Below, piece by piece: positions 39,791 to 49,693 of a stretch of 64,000 bases of DNA. Source of the stretch: Chrysaora quinquecirrha. Taxonomy: Eukaryota; Cnidaria; Scyphozoa; Semaeostomeae; Pelagiidae. Within the stretch, counting starts at the first letter, position 1. Each line of letters opens with the position of its first letter. Position numbers and translations under genes: made by a program. Where the stretch lies: NCBI GenBank assembly GCA_014526335.1, contig JACTAT010000200.1, forward strand, positions 437,777 to 501,776, read 5' to 3'. The notes under the pieces are model-generated. The model saw only the letters and a list, made by a program, of their open reading frames with translations. It had not been told where the DNA came from and did no database searches.

Positions 39791-42280
39791 TTATTTTTCG
39801 TATTTTCCAAAGTAATGCAGTCTCGTTTCTGTCTTTTCTGCAAATTTCTTTGCAACAGATTTTATAACAACACGGTCCATATTTTCTTTCTGGATATTAG
39901 CAAACATGATGTGGTTTAGGTGATTTGCGCCAGTTGAAGCTCTTAGCCATGTTTTCAAACGCCGCATGCCACTGAACGTTCGCTCACACGATGCTGAATT
40001 AAGTGGAATTGTGAAATACAGTTGCATCATTTTGTGTACTTCCAAACATTGAATTTGGGTGGATGGCATTGAGTTGAAGATCTCTGCTATGGTGGATATC
40101 CTTGTTACAGAGGTGATTTTCTTTTTTCTATCAGCATTGTAGAGACCAAGAATGGTGGGGAGGTCGTCTAGCTGCGTTCTCAGCAAATCTTTATTCAAAA
40201 GATCATTTTTTAGGTCGACTATCGATATGTTTCTTTCTTTCATTGACTTCAACAAGACGTCTTCAATTGTTTTGGCAAGTGAGAACTCTTCTTCATTAAA
40301 TCTGTCTTTAAGACTGACAGTAACTGCATCAATAGCTCCATAAAATGATCTACGCATACGCGCCTCCCCTGTTTCATCTTGTCGTTCAGGTAAGCCGTCT
40401 GTTAGCATAACACTTTCATCATTGAACCGCTTTGGCACTTTTGCTGGACGTGGTGCAGGCCCACTGTGAGCCTCCCTCACACTTGGAATAGCATTTGCTT
40501 CGTCAAGAATGCGGTTAAACTCGCTCACGCTTCTTAACTCTTCAAACCGCTGTAAAACATGCTTGATTGAGTATACAGCGTAGTCTGCAGTTATGTCAAT
40601 TGCTTGAAGCTCCCTCGACAGTTTTTCTAGCAAGCTAAGAATTTTCCTTGTTGCATTCAAATTAAATAGGACATCTAGGGAAGAGAATTGACGCTGGAGT
40701 ATTCCTTTTATCTTGGCTGCAGTGTCTTTTGGAATTGAAGGATCTTTTTTCATATCCTCTAAAGTTTCTTGCAACTCAGGAAATTTATCAAAGACGATAT
40801 TTGCAGCTTTGACTCTCGTTGTCCACCTTGTAGCTGATAGATTTTGAAGTCGGAGGACTTGGTAATCTTCACTGTTCTGTTCATAATTAAAATAATTTTG
40901 GATCTTTTCGAACAGCAAAATACGCTTTGGATATGCACCAATAATTGCATAGAGTGATTGGCACAAATCAAGAGACGACGACAGTAAGTTGCTGTTCTTG
41001 ATTGCATCCTTGACAATGAGCTCATTGCAGTGAGCAAAGCAATGAACATAAATAGCATTAGGAGCTATTGTCTCCTTCAGCTTCCGTGACAAAGCTTTCA
41101 TTGCAGCTGCTCCATCAAACCCCATTCCAGCCATCTTTTCGCCATCCAAAGAAGCTCTAATAAGAATATCCTTTATGTAGCCAAGCAGTGCATCAGAAGA
41201 GAGACCGACGGAGCATTCGTATATGCCGATAAAATCTTCCGAAACTTCATATTCGTCACTGCATGTTCTTACGGAAAAGGAGAGTTGTTCTTTTTTGGCA
41301 ACATCTGATGATTCATCAGCAAGAATAGCATAGAAACTCTTCTCTTTGATCGTATCCAATAGTTCTCTTCGAGCCCTTAAAACCAGCATTTCTTTCTGCT
41401 CATCTAAAATGTCATGTGCACATACATAGTGTTTTTCGTTCAAGAGAAGCTTCAGGCCGTCATCCTTAATTGCTTTATCAAGATTGAACTGATAAATATT
41501 CGATTCGGTGTCAGTTTTTCCACGAATTGCAACTCCTTGACGTAATAGCGTTTTCATTGTATGGAGATGCGAGATTAGTCCTTGCTGGCGAAGAAACTGT
41601 TTTTCAAGTTGCATAGAGTTGAATGTTTGGGCAAAAGAGTGTTGTCCTCTTGCCATTGTTGCACATGCTGCTCTGTGGGAAGAGGATTCTTTGTGCTCTC
41701 TTAGTTTCTCTGTGGCTTTCTTCCAATTATCAAATCCTTCCCCATATTTGCAGTCAAAAACTCCATGTTTTGCACTGTGCGTACTGCACGTTGAACAGAA
41801 AGCCTTTTTCCTCTCTCTGCTATAACATAGCCAATGGTGCTTGTTTAGCCACTCTGCTTGAAAATATCTTCCACCCTTTTGGCTATTTTCTCTGTCTTCT
41901 CTTGAAAAATTATTCGCAGCTTTGACATAGGTTTCTAAGTGTTCGATGTTCCGTTCTATTGACTCTTTATTATTCCTGTTATCAGATGCAGGTGCAACCG
42001 ATGAGGATGTCTCCATGATGATGAACGAATCCGAATCTGTCCCATCTTGTTCACTCTTATCATTATCAGCCTCACGTGGCGACGCCTTGAAATAGGTCGA
42101 AGAAATTCTCGATTGCCCAGGAAGGGCAACTGCAGCGGCCAACTCTTTGGCAACAGACTTTTTAATTCTATCGGCTCTAGGCATGGCGGAAAAAGGAATT
42201 ATTCCATTTTCGAGTGATTCGTTTATTTTCTGCATAATATTAGTCTGTGTTCTGTGAAGTCCAAACACACATCTGGGCAA
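39791..42280 (-). CDS. hAT transposase, intact 829 aa (TTF/ZMYM-type)
   Basis: The frame is uninterrupted. A TTF-type zinc finger lies at about residues 139-205 (WLCYSRERKKAFCSTCSTH). A DUF4371-like RNase H core follows with catalytic Asp in ILADESSD (about 322) and GMGFDGAAAM (about 389). The CxxH motif is in YVHCFAHC (414-417), and a conserved Trp in SATRWTT (486). The third acidic residue is in NSASCERTFSGMRRLKT (Glu about 766), followed by the C-terminal dimerisation region. This is the full hAT D-D-E set and a normal length. The enzyme would excise and reinsert the element through the 8-bp-duplicating hAT mechanism. A downstream ATG at codon 33 is an alternative start. Confidence 0.93.
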   Translation of the reverse strand: MPRCVFGLHRTQTNIMQKINESLENGIIPFSAMPRADRIKKSVAKELAAAVALPGQSRISSTYFKASPREADNDKSEQDGTDSDSFIIMETSSSVAPASDNRNNKESIERNIEHLETYVKAANNFSREDRENSQKGGRYFQAEWLNKHHWLCYSRERKKAFCSTCSTHSAKHGVFDCKYGEGFDNWKKATEKLREHKESSSHRAACATMARGQHSFAQTFNSMQLEKQFLRQQGLISHLHTMKTLLRQGVAIRGKTDTESNIYQFNLDKAIKDDGLKLLLNEKHYVCAHDILDEQKEMLVLRARRELLDTIKEKSFYAILADESSDVAKKEQLSFSVRTCSDEYEVSEDFIGIYECSVGLSSDALLGYIKDILIRASLDGEKMAGMGFDGAAAMKALSRKLKETIAPNAIYVHCFAHCNELIVKDAIKNSNLLSSSLDLCQSLYAIIGAYPKRILLFEKIQNYFNYEQNSEDYQVLRLQNLSATRWTTRVKAANIVFDKFPELQETLEDMKKDPSIPKDTAAKIKGILQRQFSSLDVLFNLNATRKILSLLEKLSRELQAIDITADYAVYSIKHVLQRFEELRSVSEFNRILDEANAIPSVREAHSGPAPRPAKVPKRFNDESVMLTDGLPERQDETGEARMRRSFYGAIDAVTVSLKDRFNEEEFSLAKTIEDVLLKSMKERNISIVDLKNDLLNKDLLRTQLDDLPTILGLYNADRKKKITSVTRISTIAEIFNSMPSTQIQCLEVHKMMQLYFTIPLNSASCERTFSGMRRLKTWLRASTGANHLNHIMFANIQKENMDRVVIKSVAKKFAEKTETRLHYFGKYEK

Positions 42281-42529
42281 GCACGTAACTTAACTAATTC
42301 GAATATTCGAATAACTGAATAGCAGCTTCTGTTTTGTAAACATCTATTGTCTTGAGCCCAAACTAATAATAGAATCAAGAGAGTCGTTTGAAATTGTGGT
42401 TGATATTTCATTCATGTCTGATCATTAGTGGTTGTCAATATATCCAGTGTACAAAGGTCTCAGGAAATAACTATTTTTAGGGCTCAAAGTTTTCTTTCCA
42501 TTTTAAATAAAGAATGGCAGTATTAAAAA

Positions 42530-42631
42530 TCATCATTTTCTTAAAAAGGGCACATTTGCCCCCTCTGCCCCTCCTGGTGAAGGGCAAGGGGGGCGCTGCC
42601 CCCCTCATGCCCCCCTGCTCCGGCATCCCTG
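42530..42631. repeat. hAT right end, GC-rich
   Basis: The end carries runs such as GGGGGGCGCTGCCCCCC and finishes GCTCCGGCATCCCTG, the inverted counterpart of the left terminus. Confidence 0.75.
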
Positions 42632-42639
42632 CCTGGCCA

Positions 42640-43305
42640 AACAGGTTTTGCCAGGTCAACCAATCAGGTTAAAGCATTTTCTCGACAAGTTGTCCCAGAC
42701 CATCAAACCTGTTTACGAGGAAAAATTCCAGAAATGCAATGTTTTGAAATTTCACGGCCTTGGCAGCCTCAAGCTTTGACAAGGGGCAATAAGGGATATG
42801 CCAATTTTCTTCATATAATTGATCTTTCCCTTGTTGAAGCAAAAACTGATGATAACGACTGTGTTAAGTCTAACGATCAGATAAATGACTTTGCAGTGTT
42901 TTTAAGAGATGTATCTCAAGCCCAGACCATCCCAACTTTCCGATGATGAAGTTGTCATATCTGAAAATGAACAAACTATTGACAACAAGCAAAATATTCC
43001 CAATATACCTAAGGGTGATGGAACTATACCTGATTCTTTAGAATCACAAAAGATTGAAAACTGACTTTCTAAGACTAGCCGAAAAGTATAATGAAGACAT
43101 AACTTGTGAAAAAAAAGGGGAACGTCTCTCCCAACACAGATTAGCAAGATGTCCTGGTAACACAATATGAAGTTGGTGACCCTGTAAATTCAAAGCTCTC
43201 TCAAATAAAATTAATGATAAGATAAATCACCTTGGTCAACTATTCAAATCATCATCCATACTCAACATCCTGATCATGAGCCTGACAGTAAAAGTATCCG
43301 TTTTG
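42640..43305. other. Host-like sequence, no clear gene
   Basis: A plus-strand ORF at 42734-42946 (begins MQCFEISRPWQPQALTRG) may be a fragment of a transposase or host exon. It shows no named domain and is followed by stops. Confidence 0.35.
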
Positions 43306-43788
43306 CCTAGCTTTTACCCTGCTTTTGGCATGCATTGCAATCTTCTGTGCCTGGGGGCAACTCTTCTATAAAAGCATAGGGAAAACAGTAGAAAAGTATC
43401 AAATTCAACCTCTTTTAAAACAGTTGAATGGAAAAAGATGCTCTGATATTGGCCGCTCAGATTTAAAATGCCTGGTCTCCATTTTGTTACCTTCTATCTG
43501 CAAGCTGAATGCAAGCAAACGGGAGTGTGGAAGCTCGATTTTCTTGAATTTTTTTAAATATGCAGTAAAATATGCCATGACAAAGAACTTAAGATCTGCA
43601 AAAAGAACTTAAGAACCTGTTTTATTCTTTGCGGTCATTTGGCGCCAATTCAAGAAGATGAGCTTCAACTTCTATTTTTATCTTTCTCATTTAACATTAT
43701 TAATGACAACATACATTCTGTCCAAATCTATATCAGGTATTTATCTTGTTTTTTTTTGTAAAATGGGTTGGATTTCAGCTTCAAGATT
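43306..43788 (+). repeat. Dispersed repeat, copy 2
   Basis: Counterpart of 25952-26180 with about 250 bp of extra internal sequence (about 43373-43625). It shows the uninterrupted right junction (TTCAAGATTTCAGAG), which lets one infer the empty insertion site of the 1.5-kb LTR element. Confidence 0.7.
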
Positions 43789-43870
43789 TCAGAGATGTGG
43801 ATGCAGAGAGGTTTGAGAAAATGGAGAAAGGCTCTGCAAAGTACGCTGATGGGAAGTACTACCTGTGCAT
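43789..43870 (+). pseudogene. Possible Tudor-like exon fragment
   Basis: One frame reads SAKYADGKYYLCIIME, which resembles the core of Tudor domains (G-x-Y-Y-x-A/C-x-I). It is very short and unsupported by flanking exons. Confidence 0.15.
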
Positions 43871-44019
43871 AATAATGGAGAAGAGTGGTGTGATGCTTTA
43901 AAAGTTGTGTTCTCTCCTTTTGCTGCTCTAAACCACACGCATAGCATTTAAAAATAATTGCAGTGGAAGGTTTTCTTGATTTTGCACCAAAATGATTTCA
44001 GTACAGACCTCTCGACTCC

Positions 44020-44315
44020 CTGTGCAGTTCCCAGCTTTTCAAAAAAGCTGTGTAAGAGATGGACATTTTTATTTGAAGTCACTTCTCAAATTCCTAGCTT
44101 CCCCAAAAAGCTGGAAAAATTCTTTGCTAGATTTCTGCAAGTCTGATGAGCCTCCCAGTTTTGCTTGAAAGCTGGGAAAATAATTCCTAGCTTTTCGACA
44201 AGGCTGGGATAAAATATTTGTCATCAAAAATTGAGCTAGGAAAAAAGCTGAGCAAACTGGGAAAATCCTAGGAAATCCTAGCTTTCCCAGTTGTAGTCCC
44301 AGCTTTTATGGTACA
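44020..44315. repeat. Array of CCCAGCTTTT / AAAGCTGGG inverted words
   Basis: Alternating forms of TTCCCAGCTTTT, AAAGCTGGGAAA and TCCTAGC occur on both strands through about 300 bp, making many overlapping short hairpins. A similar TTCCTAGCTTTCCTAGG cluster is at about 56840-56885. Confidence 0.55.
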
Positions 44316-44662
44316 GGCACCTAAAACAGAATTTTTACTGCAAGTTTCTTGTATTTTTTTAAGTCGAAAAATATATACATGAATCATTTGATTTCTTTTT
44401 GCTCTGATAAACATATATAGCCAAGTCAAAAATTTTTTCCACAGTAGGAATATTTAGTAGGGATATCTTAATAACACACCCTACAATGGAAGCTGTTTAC
44501 CAGATATATTTGTTTTTAGAAAGGGCATAAATTCGATTGGAGCATTTAAAAATGGGAGTATTTATTTGAGGATATACTGTAAATAAACAAACAAGATACG
44601 TGCAAATTAACAGGACCTTGGTTTCCCTTTTCAGGCAAATTCTTCTGTTTGTTTTTTTCCAG

Positions 44663-44709
44663 GGATTTGAAGATGAAGAGGACTCCATTGAAGAATGGAT
44701 CCTCTGATG
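44663..44709 (+). pseudogene. Broken micro-exon in segment B
   Basis: This is the counterpart of the exon at 30139-30186. It has a good acceptor (TTTTTTTCCAG) but one base is missing within the TGGATCCTC part, so it is 47 nt and shifts the frame. Confidence 0.5.
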
Positions 44710-45129
44710 GTAAATGGCAAAAGAAGTTTTTAGCCATGATAAACAATAAGTCCAAACCATCATCCACTCAGTTTTCACTGACTTCATTGGAAAAACCCTT
44801 CTGCACAGCAGCCCTTCCTTTATCTGTTTTGCCATCTCTGCCAGCATCTCATTATCTTCTAGCACTCAACTCACTGCAATTCTCATCACCTCAATCAATG
44901 TCAACTCATCATTCACTGTCATCAACCAACATTTTATCTTCATTAATTAAGTCAACTCCCATGTCACTTCAATCAACTTCATTCAATCAAGTCAACTCCC
45001 ATGTCATTTCAATCAACTTCACTCCCATGTCACTTTACCCTTGATCAACTTTTAATCAACTCTAATCTCCATCATCATCATCTTCTTGCCCTTGTGAAGC
45101 ATCATCAAACATTAAACAACCTTTCTCAG

Positions 45130-45277
45130 ACCAAACCCATTCTTGCCCTATGATCTTACCCCATCCAAACCAAGCATTGATTTACTTGCAAGGAAGAAAA
45201 TTGATGAGCTTGAGAGAAAACTGGAGGAGGAAGTTGGATGGAGCAAATGGATGGAGGGGATTTTAAAGCAATTTATG
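45130..45277 (+). CDS. Candidate coiled-coil exon in segment B
   Basis: CTTTCTCAG (acceptor) and ATG|GTAAGC (consensus-like donor) bound 148 bases. One frame is open and contains SIDLLARKKIDELERKLEEE, a heptad-like coiled coil. The corresponding part of segment A has drifted. This suggests that the duplicated segment derives from a multi-exon host gene of unknown identity. Confidence 0.4.
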
Positions 45278-45865
45278 GTAAGCTGGAGTTTATTTTTAGT
45301 ACTGACGATAACGTTTTCAAGAATAATCCTCCCCAGATGGCCATGGGAGCAATGACGTGGCTCATGGATATTTTGACTGGTGGGGCTAAAACTTAACTTT
45401 AATATTATATCATCACGCATGAAAATGTTTTTCAAGGGTACCAAAAACAAAAGTATACGAAAAATGCAAAATAATCCTTTTCTTGGTTAAACTTCTTTTT
45501 GGCAAAAACTGCTCACAAAATAAAAGGGAGAAAACCAAAATTGTGATTTCCTATCAATGTCTACCCATTCACTGTATGGCTTTTGGCTGATTGATGTCCA
45601 TCGACAGATGTGTGGGTTAAGCCTTTGTATTTCATAGACATGCTGTATTTGAAGACTTTTAAGAGCAGAAAACAGCCAAGAAAAGTGATTTTCAATACGA
45701 TTATCTATCAAATTGTTCATCTCTGTCTTGATGCAAAAGCAAATGCAATGTTTTTTCATTTCTTCTTGTTATTCTACCCTTGAACTCGATAAAATACAAA
45801 GTGCCTCCAGATGTTTCTTGAAATTTTTCGCCCAAGACAGACAGACATCTTCTAATCAGAAACAA

Positions 45866-46690
45866 GGAATCAGTTGTGTCTACTGCAAGGAACAACACGA
45901 TGGAGCATCCTGTGACAAGGTACAGTATCAGATAAAAGGATCAAAATCTTAAAATTAAAAAATCGTTGGTTTAATTTCCTGAAATATGGACACACTGTAT
46001 CCAACTGTAGATTAGCAAGAACATGCAAAAGTGTGGCAAAAGACATCATTGGGCAGTCTGCAAAAAGAAATCAAAAGAAGCAGCTGGAGAAAGAAATGAT
46101 GGAGATAAGACAGATGGCGAGGATCGTGGCTCTGTAACAAAAACAACGTCAGCAAAATCAAGCAGTTCTGTGTTGATGCAGACAGCCTACGTTTGTGGAA
46201 AGGAGAAATCAAAAAAGGTTAAAATCAATATCCTGTTTGACAATGGAAGTCAAAGAGGTTATGTCACAGAGAAATTAAAGAAGAAAATTCTGAGTTGATT
46301 AATCTAAACACCTTTGGAAATGATAAAAATAAGAAAATTCTTTTCGATAATGTTAAGTTAAACGTAGATGTAGGAAACAACACTGTAACAGTAAATGCAC
46401 TAAGATACTTGGTAATTTGCAGCCCGCTTACAGCAAGCAAAAGCGTAGATAAGTATCCCGATTTGCAAAGCTTGAATTTAGCTGACTGCTTGGATCTTCA
46501 GCATATAGGTTTAGACATCTATTATAACTTTATTGAAGGCGAAATAATTCTTCAGGTCCACTAACTGTTAGCAGTTAATTGGGTTGGCTTCTATCATGTA
46601 AAATTTATGATGAGTCTTGCAATGCATGTCCTAACTATGTTTCTCAGTTGATTTTAGAAGGTTTTCATGAAAAGAGTTTGAGAGAAACGA
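45866..46690 (+). pseudogene. BEL/Pao Gag zinc knuckles and protease
   Basis: CVYCKEQHDGASC near 45880 and CQKCGKRHHWAVC near 46025-46065 are the paired knuckles usual in BEL/Pao. Then INILFDNGSQRGYV near 46230 gives the aspartic protease with D-N-G in place of D-T/S-G. It is followed by the post-protease region (LDLQHIGLDIYYNFIEGEI near 46490). Frames shift at 45950 and 46295. The 5' LTR and most of Gag are missing. The gene is cut by the Penelope-like element at about 46690. Confidence 0.8.
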
Positions 46691-47985
46691 CAACTGATTT
46701 TATTTTGTAAAACATGTTTCGGATTCATCATCCATCTTCAGTTACAACTAACAGAAATTACGGTGTGAAATATTTATAGGGATGAATTTAGATAATTTAC
46801 ATAAACCGTTACAATTTAAATTTCAAAAATCAAAATACAAACAAAAAAGACCATGATACATGAAAACAGGGAATCCAAAGTAAAGCATAACAAAATGCGC
46901 AAACACATGACAAGACAAAAACAGACAATACGCAAAAATGCCCGCTGGCAAAGTTACGAATTAAGACCTAAATTAATGTCATATAATTTTCTATTCAAAT
47001 TTAGTTTTTCCCAGTGAATCTGAAGGGCCTCTTTGATCTTTAGTTGGTAGAATGTTTCTGAAGAGTCCAGAATGCTGAAGCAACCCTCGTTTGAGAGTGT
47101 ACAACATGATTCTGAGCTCTGCAGATGCTTGAAGACGTGAGAATTATTATCCCTAGATAGATGCTCATGAACTTCTGTTGAGAAATGACGGTTGGTTTCA
47201 CCGACGTAGACGGAATTACATCCCGCACTAGACAATTGTAAACGACACGAGAACAGAGTGATTTAGGGATAGGATCCTTCACCGAAAACAAGTTTGTAAT
47301 ATTAAAGGAAGAAAAAACGAGTCTTATATCCAGGTTCTTACAATAGTGTGTGAGTAACAATTTTCTGTTGTGAAAAACTAGACAAGCCTAAATATGGCAA
47401 TTTAAAGTAAAGATTGGTGTTATTTTCTGAGTCTTGAGTTGTTGAGGTTTGCTTAGAGGATTGAACCTTATCCAAGAAATTATTAACGACTTTTCAACCA
47501 TTTTGATGGGAAATAGATTCTTTTCTAAAATAACTTTGAGATTCTTTCAACCTAATTTTATTCGTTCTGTCAACTAACGTACGAATCAAACCCAGTTTAT
47601 AAGATAAAGAGCTGAAACTGAAATAATTGGTAAGTAAGCCTGTGTAGGTTTTCTTACAGTATAACGATGTTAAGGAGAGGAGAAATCCCTAGAGTTCTTG
47701 TTGTCAATAAAGACATCAAGAAAAGGTAATGTGTTGTTCACCTCTTTCTCCATACTAAATTTGATGTTAGGATGGCAGCTGTTAATAAAGTGAAAGAAAG
47801 CATCAGTTTCTTGTTCCGAGTTAAATAAGCAGAAAGTATCATCCACATGAAAAGGAAATCGAAGACAACAAGAACAGCAAGATTGTTGAAAGTTTACAGA
47901 AATTTTTGAAGAATGAAGCTTCTGGTTTACAAGATTACGAGTTGCAAAATGAGACTTTCCAAGAAAAAACTGTAGAGAAAAGAAA
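46690..47985 (-). mobile_element. Penelope-like retroelement inserted in BEL
   Basis: Minus-strand RT and GIY-YIG endonuclease segments interrupt the BEL pol gene. Before it, BEL stops after the protease; BEL resumes near 47985 with its RT. The element is 5' truncated. The low-coordinate end carries GATGAATCCGAAACATG on the minus strand, a motif often seen at Penelope ends. Confidence 0.75.
46954..47235 (-). pseudogene. Penelope-like GIY-YIG endonuclease
   Basis: A 93-codon ORF begins CNSVYVGETNRHFSTEVHEH, the start of the GIY-YIG domain (here VYVGET with the usual R/H downstream). A SHVFKHLQSSESC segment and a C-terminal helix with KIKEALQIHWEKLNLN follow. This nuclease nicks target DNA for Penelope insertion. 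The frame is separate from the RT. Confidence 0.8.
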
Positions 47986-48005
47986 GATTTTGAAATCAAA
48001 TTCAA
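47250..48005 (-). pseudogene. Penelope-like reverse transcriptase (C-terminal part)
   Basis: FHVDDTFCLFNSEQETDAFF holds the catalytic VDD near 47830. NTLPFLDVFIDNKN follows near 47690, then a shifted frame with KTYTGLLTNYFSF. This succession is characteristic of Penelope RT. Frameshifts and stops follow down to the endonuclease. N-terminal RT motifs are absent. Confidence 0.8.
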
Positions 48006-49351
48006 TGGACAAAGATACGAGGGAAGCCTTCCTTGGAAATCTGATCATGTAGAAGCCTTAAATGATAATTATGATATGTGTTTTCAGCGGTTGAAATCGT
48101 TAAGAAATAAACTATCCTGAAGTGTTACAGGAATTAGATCTTATTTTCAAAGATCAATTGTAGCAGGAAATTATTGAAAGGGTGCCAAAAACAGAAGATG
48201 ATAATAAAGATCATAATTTTTTAGCACATTTTAGCGTTGTCCAGGACGATCGAGAAACAACAAAATTACGTGCTGTTTTTGATGAGAGTGCAAAATCCTC
48301 TAAAGATTCATTATCGTTAAATGATAGGCTTGAGATTGAAGCAAATTATATACCGTCTTTGTTTGACATAATATTTCGTTTTCGATCACACTCTGTTGTG
48401 TTAACTAGTGATATTCAGAAGGCGTTTGCATAAATGAAACAGATCATAATTATTTGCATTTCCTTTGGTTTAATGACGTTCACAAAAGAAACTCGTCTGT
48501 CATACAATATCGATTTTGTCTACTTCCATTCGACTGAACACCTAGCCCTTCCATTCTAGCAGCCACATTCGGAAACATGTTGCTTTGTATCAAGAAACAG
48601 AGCCTGACACTGTTCGCATATTGAATCGTCTTTATGCAGATGATATGTCCTGCAGGGCTGAAAGTTCAGAAGAGGCTTTCGAAATTTACAAGAAAACAAA
48701 GGGGATTCTTAAGGAAGGTGCCTTTAATTTAAGAAAGTGAAACACTAATGACAAGGAATTACTCTTAAAAATAAGATCAGCTGAAAGTGAAAAACACTCT
48801 GTTATAGAACAAAAGAAAAACCCAGAAATCAAGAGTATTTCAGACAAGGAAAATTTCTCTAAGGTCCTTGGTGTAGGTTGGAATAGTTTATCTGATTACT
48901 TATTTTATGATTTAAATGAAATGAAAGAGCTGGCAAAAACATTGCTACCAACAAATAGATTGTTGTCAAAACTAGCAGCTAATGTATTTGATCCGCTAGG
49001 TTGTCTCAGTATATTTACAGTAAATATCAAATGGCTTATCAAACATTTCTGTGTAGAAAAATTGAAATGGGATGAAGAATTACAGAGAAAGTTATGATAA
49101 GATAGTGTCAGTTACCAAACATTGAATTTCCAAGATATTTATTTCAAAGAGGCAAAGAAGTATTGAACATACAAATCCATGCATTTTCACATGCAAGCGA
49201 GAAAACTTAGGCATAAGCAGTATATATTTGTACAGAGTATAATTCTGGCGAAGTTGAGATAAAATTAATTTTCTCAAAAGCTAAGGTTTCCCCAAAAAAG
49301 CAACAGTCTATACCAAGGTAAGAATTGTTAGGGGCTGTGTTAATGGCTAAG
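47985..49351 (+). pseudogene. BEL/Pao reverse transcriptase
   Basis: BEL resumes with FNGQRYEGSLPWKSDHVEAL. ORF 48182-48433 then carries HFSVVQDDRETTKLRAVFDES and VLTSDIQKAF (first catalytic Asp). A later frame gives RLYADDMSCRAESSEEAFEI (catalytic YADD) near 48640. Downstream LLSKLAANVFDPLGCLS (48965) and KKQQSIPR (49290) fit the connection toward RNase H. Multiple frameshifts and stops are present. The Harbinger insertion begins right after. Confidence 0.82.
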
Positions 49352-49693
49352 GTCCGGGTTATACGTCGCACTTCTTATGTGCTGAACCTAATTGCTGAAT
49401 TAAGTAGATGAAAAGCTTGATGTTTAACTTAACTGAGTTCGACAGAATTGGTTAAGCTCCACAGAACAAATCTGGCTTGACTGGTGTTGCTGTGCCAAAC
49501 GGCACAAGCGTGACACAAAGTTAAAAGTTGTGCTTGTCATGTGCCAAACTCAATGCGTAAATTTATTTCAATTATTTTTAAACAAAAACGAGGCCAGGCA
49601 TGCGCAAATGGGACTGTAAAATTGGCGCCAAAAGAATGGGAGATTATTTTTCAATTGTGGTTTGTGTACATTTTTGATAAAACCAGTCCAGTC

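Larger units (their letters stand above)
39103..42631 (-). mobile_element. Complete hAT transposon with 8-bp target duplication
   Basis: The left end CAGGGACGCCGGAAGC and the inverted right end (reads CAGGGATGCCGGAGC on the other strand) form terminal inverted repeats of about 15 bp. They start CAGGG, as usual in hAT elements. CCTGGCCA directly flanks both ends (39095-39102 and 42632-42639), a perfect 8-bp target duplication. A single intact transposase gene on the minus strand fills most of the element. Both subterminal regions are GC-rich with strong hairpins, unlike the AT-rich surroundings. All parts needed for transposition appear present. Confidence 0.95.
44322..45865 (+). repeat. Duplicated segment, copy B
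   Basis: Paralogue of 29787-31119. It includes the exon-like unit at 44663, a Ser/Thr/Pro-rich stretch with an extra internal duplication of CTCCCATGTCA-type words near 44955-45035, and the shared CACTGTATGGCTTTT block. Homology ends near 45865, where BEL/Pao sequence starts. Confidence 0.7.
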
